From positions 1 to 64,000 of the forward strand of contig JAANYP010006954.1 in the NCBI GenBank assembly GCA_020465985.1: a stretch of DNA of 64,000 bases, in the 5' to 3' direction. Shown one piece after another: positions 63,627-64,000 of the stretch; position 1 is the stretch's first letter, and every line of letters begins with the position of its first letter. Under the pieces are notes generated by a model. That model was not told the origin of the DNA. It searched no databases and worked only from the letters and a program-made list of their open reading frames with translations. The stretch comes from Centrapalus pauciflorus. Its lineage: Eukaryota > Streptophyta > Magnoliopsida > Asterales > Asteraceae. Position numbers and translations under genes: made by a program.

Positions 63627-64000
63627 TTAGTCACTCTTGTTTAACATCCCCAGCTTGCTGACAAGGTAATTAAATCTTGTTTCATCCAGAGGTTTGGTGA
63701 AAATGTCTGCAAGCTGTTCATTTGTGGAAATAAAACTTACCTCCACATTACCTTTCTGAATGTGATCCCTGATGAAATGATGTCTGACTTCAATATGCTT
63801 TGTTCTAGAATGAAATACTGGATTGTTGGAAATGGCTATGGCACTTGTGTTATCACACAGAATAAGAATTTTCCTGTACACAAGACCATAATCTTCAAGC
63901 TGATGCTGCATCCACAGAATCTGTCCACAACAGCTTCCAGCAGCAATGTACTCAGCTTCAGCTGTAGAAGTAGACACAGAGTTCTGCTTCTTGCTACACC
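63627..64000 (-). CDS. pol: Copia C RNase H, C-terminal part (runs off window)
   Basis: End of Pol: SKKQNSVSTSTAEAEYIAAG carries a conserved RNase H acidic residue. ILCDNTSAIAISNNPVFHSR, HIEVRHHFIRDHI and TNEQLADIFTKPLDETRF follow, the standard copia RNase H terminus, ending LGMLNKSD. The frame is open to position 64000 and continues outside. It lies 670 bp upstream of ORF3. Confidence 0.92.
   Translation of the reverse strand, partial: CSKKQNSVSTSTAEAEYIAAGSCCGQILWMQHQLEDYGLVYRKILILCDNTSAIAISNNPVFHSRTKHIEVRHHFIRDHIQKGNVEVSFISTNEQLADIFTKPLDETRFNYLVSKLGMLNKSD

Larger units (their letters stand above)
57370..64000 (-). mobile_element. Sirevirus-like copia C, 3' half
   Basis: Minus-strand copia with 3' LTR (57370-58497), polypurine tract, a very long ORF3 (62955-58843), a 670-bp spacer and the end of pol (63977-63627, open to the window edge). 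The remainder lies right of the window. The left flank GTTAC (57365-57369) is the presumed target duplication. It is a family distinct from A and B but has the same gene order. Confidence 0.9.

Overview
The window is plant nuclear DNA made almost entirely of nested transposable elements, with no intact host gene. The evidence is PIF/Harbinger and CACTA transposases, Ty1-copia and chromodomain Ty3-gypsy polyproteins, initiator-Met-tRNA primer sites, spliceosomal intron signals, and fragments of two host genes (an A20 zinc-finger stress-associated protein and ribosomal protein S9). A eudicot is likely. An Asteraceae-type genome would fit the abundance of Sirevirus-like copia elements, but that is a weak inference.

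Layout, left to right. 1-655 is the tail of a gypsy LTR. 1009-2400 (-) is a decayed PIF/Harbinger transposase, split near its C-terminus by a TRIM (1113-1535, TSD TATTG). 2614-13420 (-) is a complete Sirevirus-like copia, 'A' (LTR, gag, intact pol, a long third ORF, LTR), which sits inside the third ORF of a second copia, 'B1' (13421-35121, -). The gag of B1 is interrupted by a 10-kb chromovirus gypsy (21528-31564, TSD CCTAT). B1 abuts one arm of a large diverged inverted repeat (35122-47892). That arm was later hit by 'B2' (35858-45937, +, TSD TAAAT), a sibling of B1 in the opposite orientation that keeps gag and ORF3 but has lost nearly all of pol. Its LTRs differ at only about 3 of 660 positions. 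48160 to about 52300 is a decayed CACTA element, and a second CACTA end starts at 53134. Between 55048 and 57204 lie an RPS9 fragment and a broken A20-type gene. 57370-64000 (-) is the 3' half of a third Sirevirus-like family, 'C', running off the window.

The most interesting system is the third ORF (ORF3) carried by all three copia families between pol and the 3' LTR. The three proteins share an architecture (N-terminal globular domain with a YPRF motif, Pro/Gln/Ser-rich linker, a helical or coiled-coil stretch, basic C-terminal domain) and show no membrane segment. In family B, ORF3 lies about 2 kb from pol, starts 3 nt after a consensus 3' splice site, and is preceded by three related hairpins present in both B copies. 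B2 suggests that gag plus ORF3, with enzymes supplied in trans, was enough for a recent transposition. Each family also carries its own short motif scattered through LTR, leader, spacers and sometimes coding DNA.

The coding genes of these elements would work together in the usual way (Gag particle, PR/IN/RT/RNase H). Only A's pol is uninterrupted, and every ORF3 in the window carries at least one in-frame stop.
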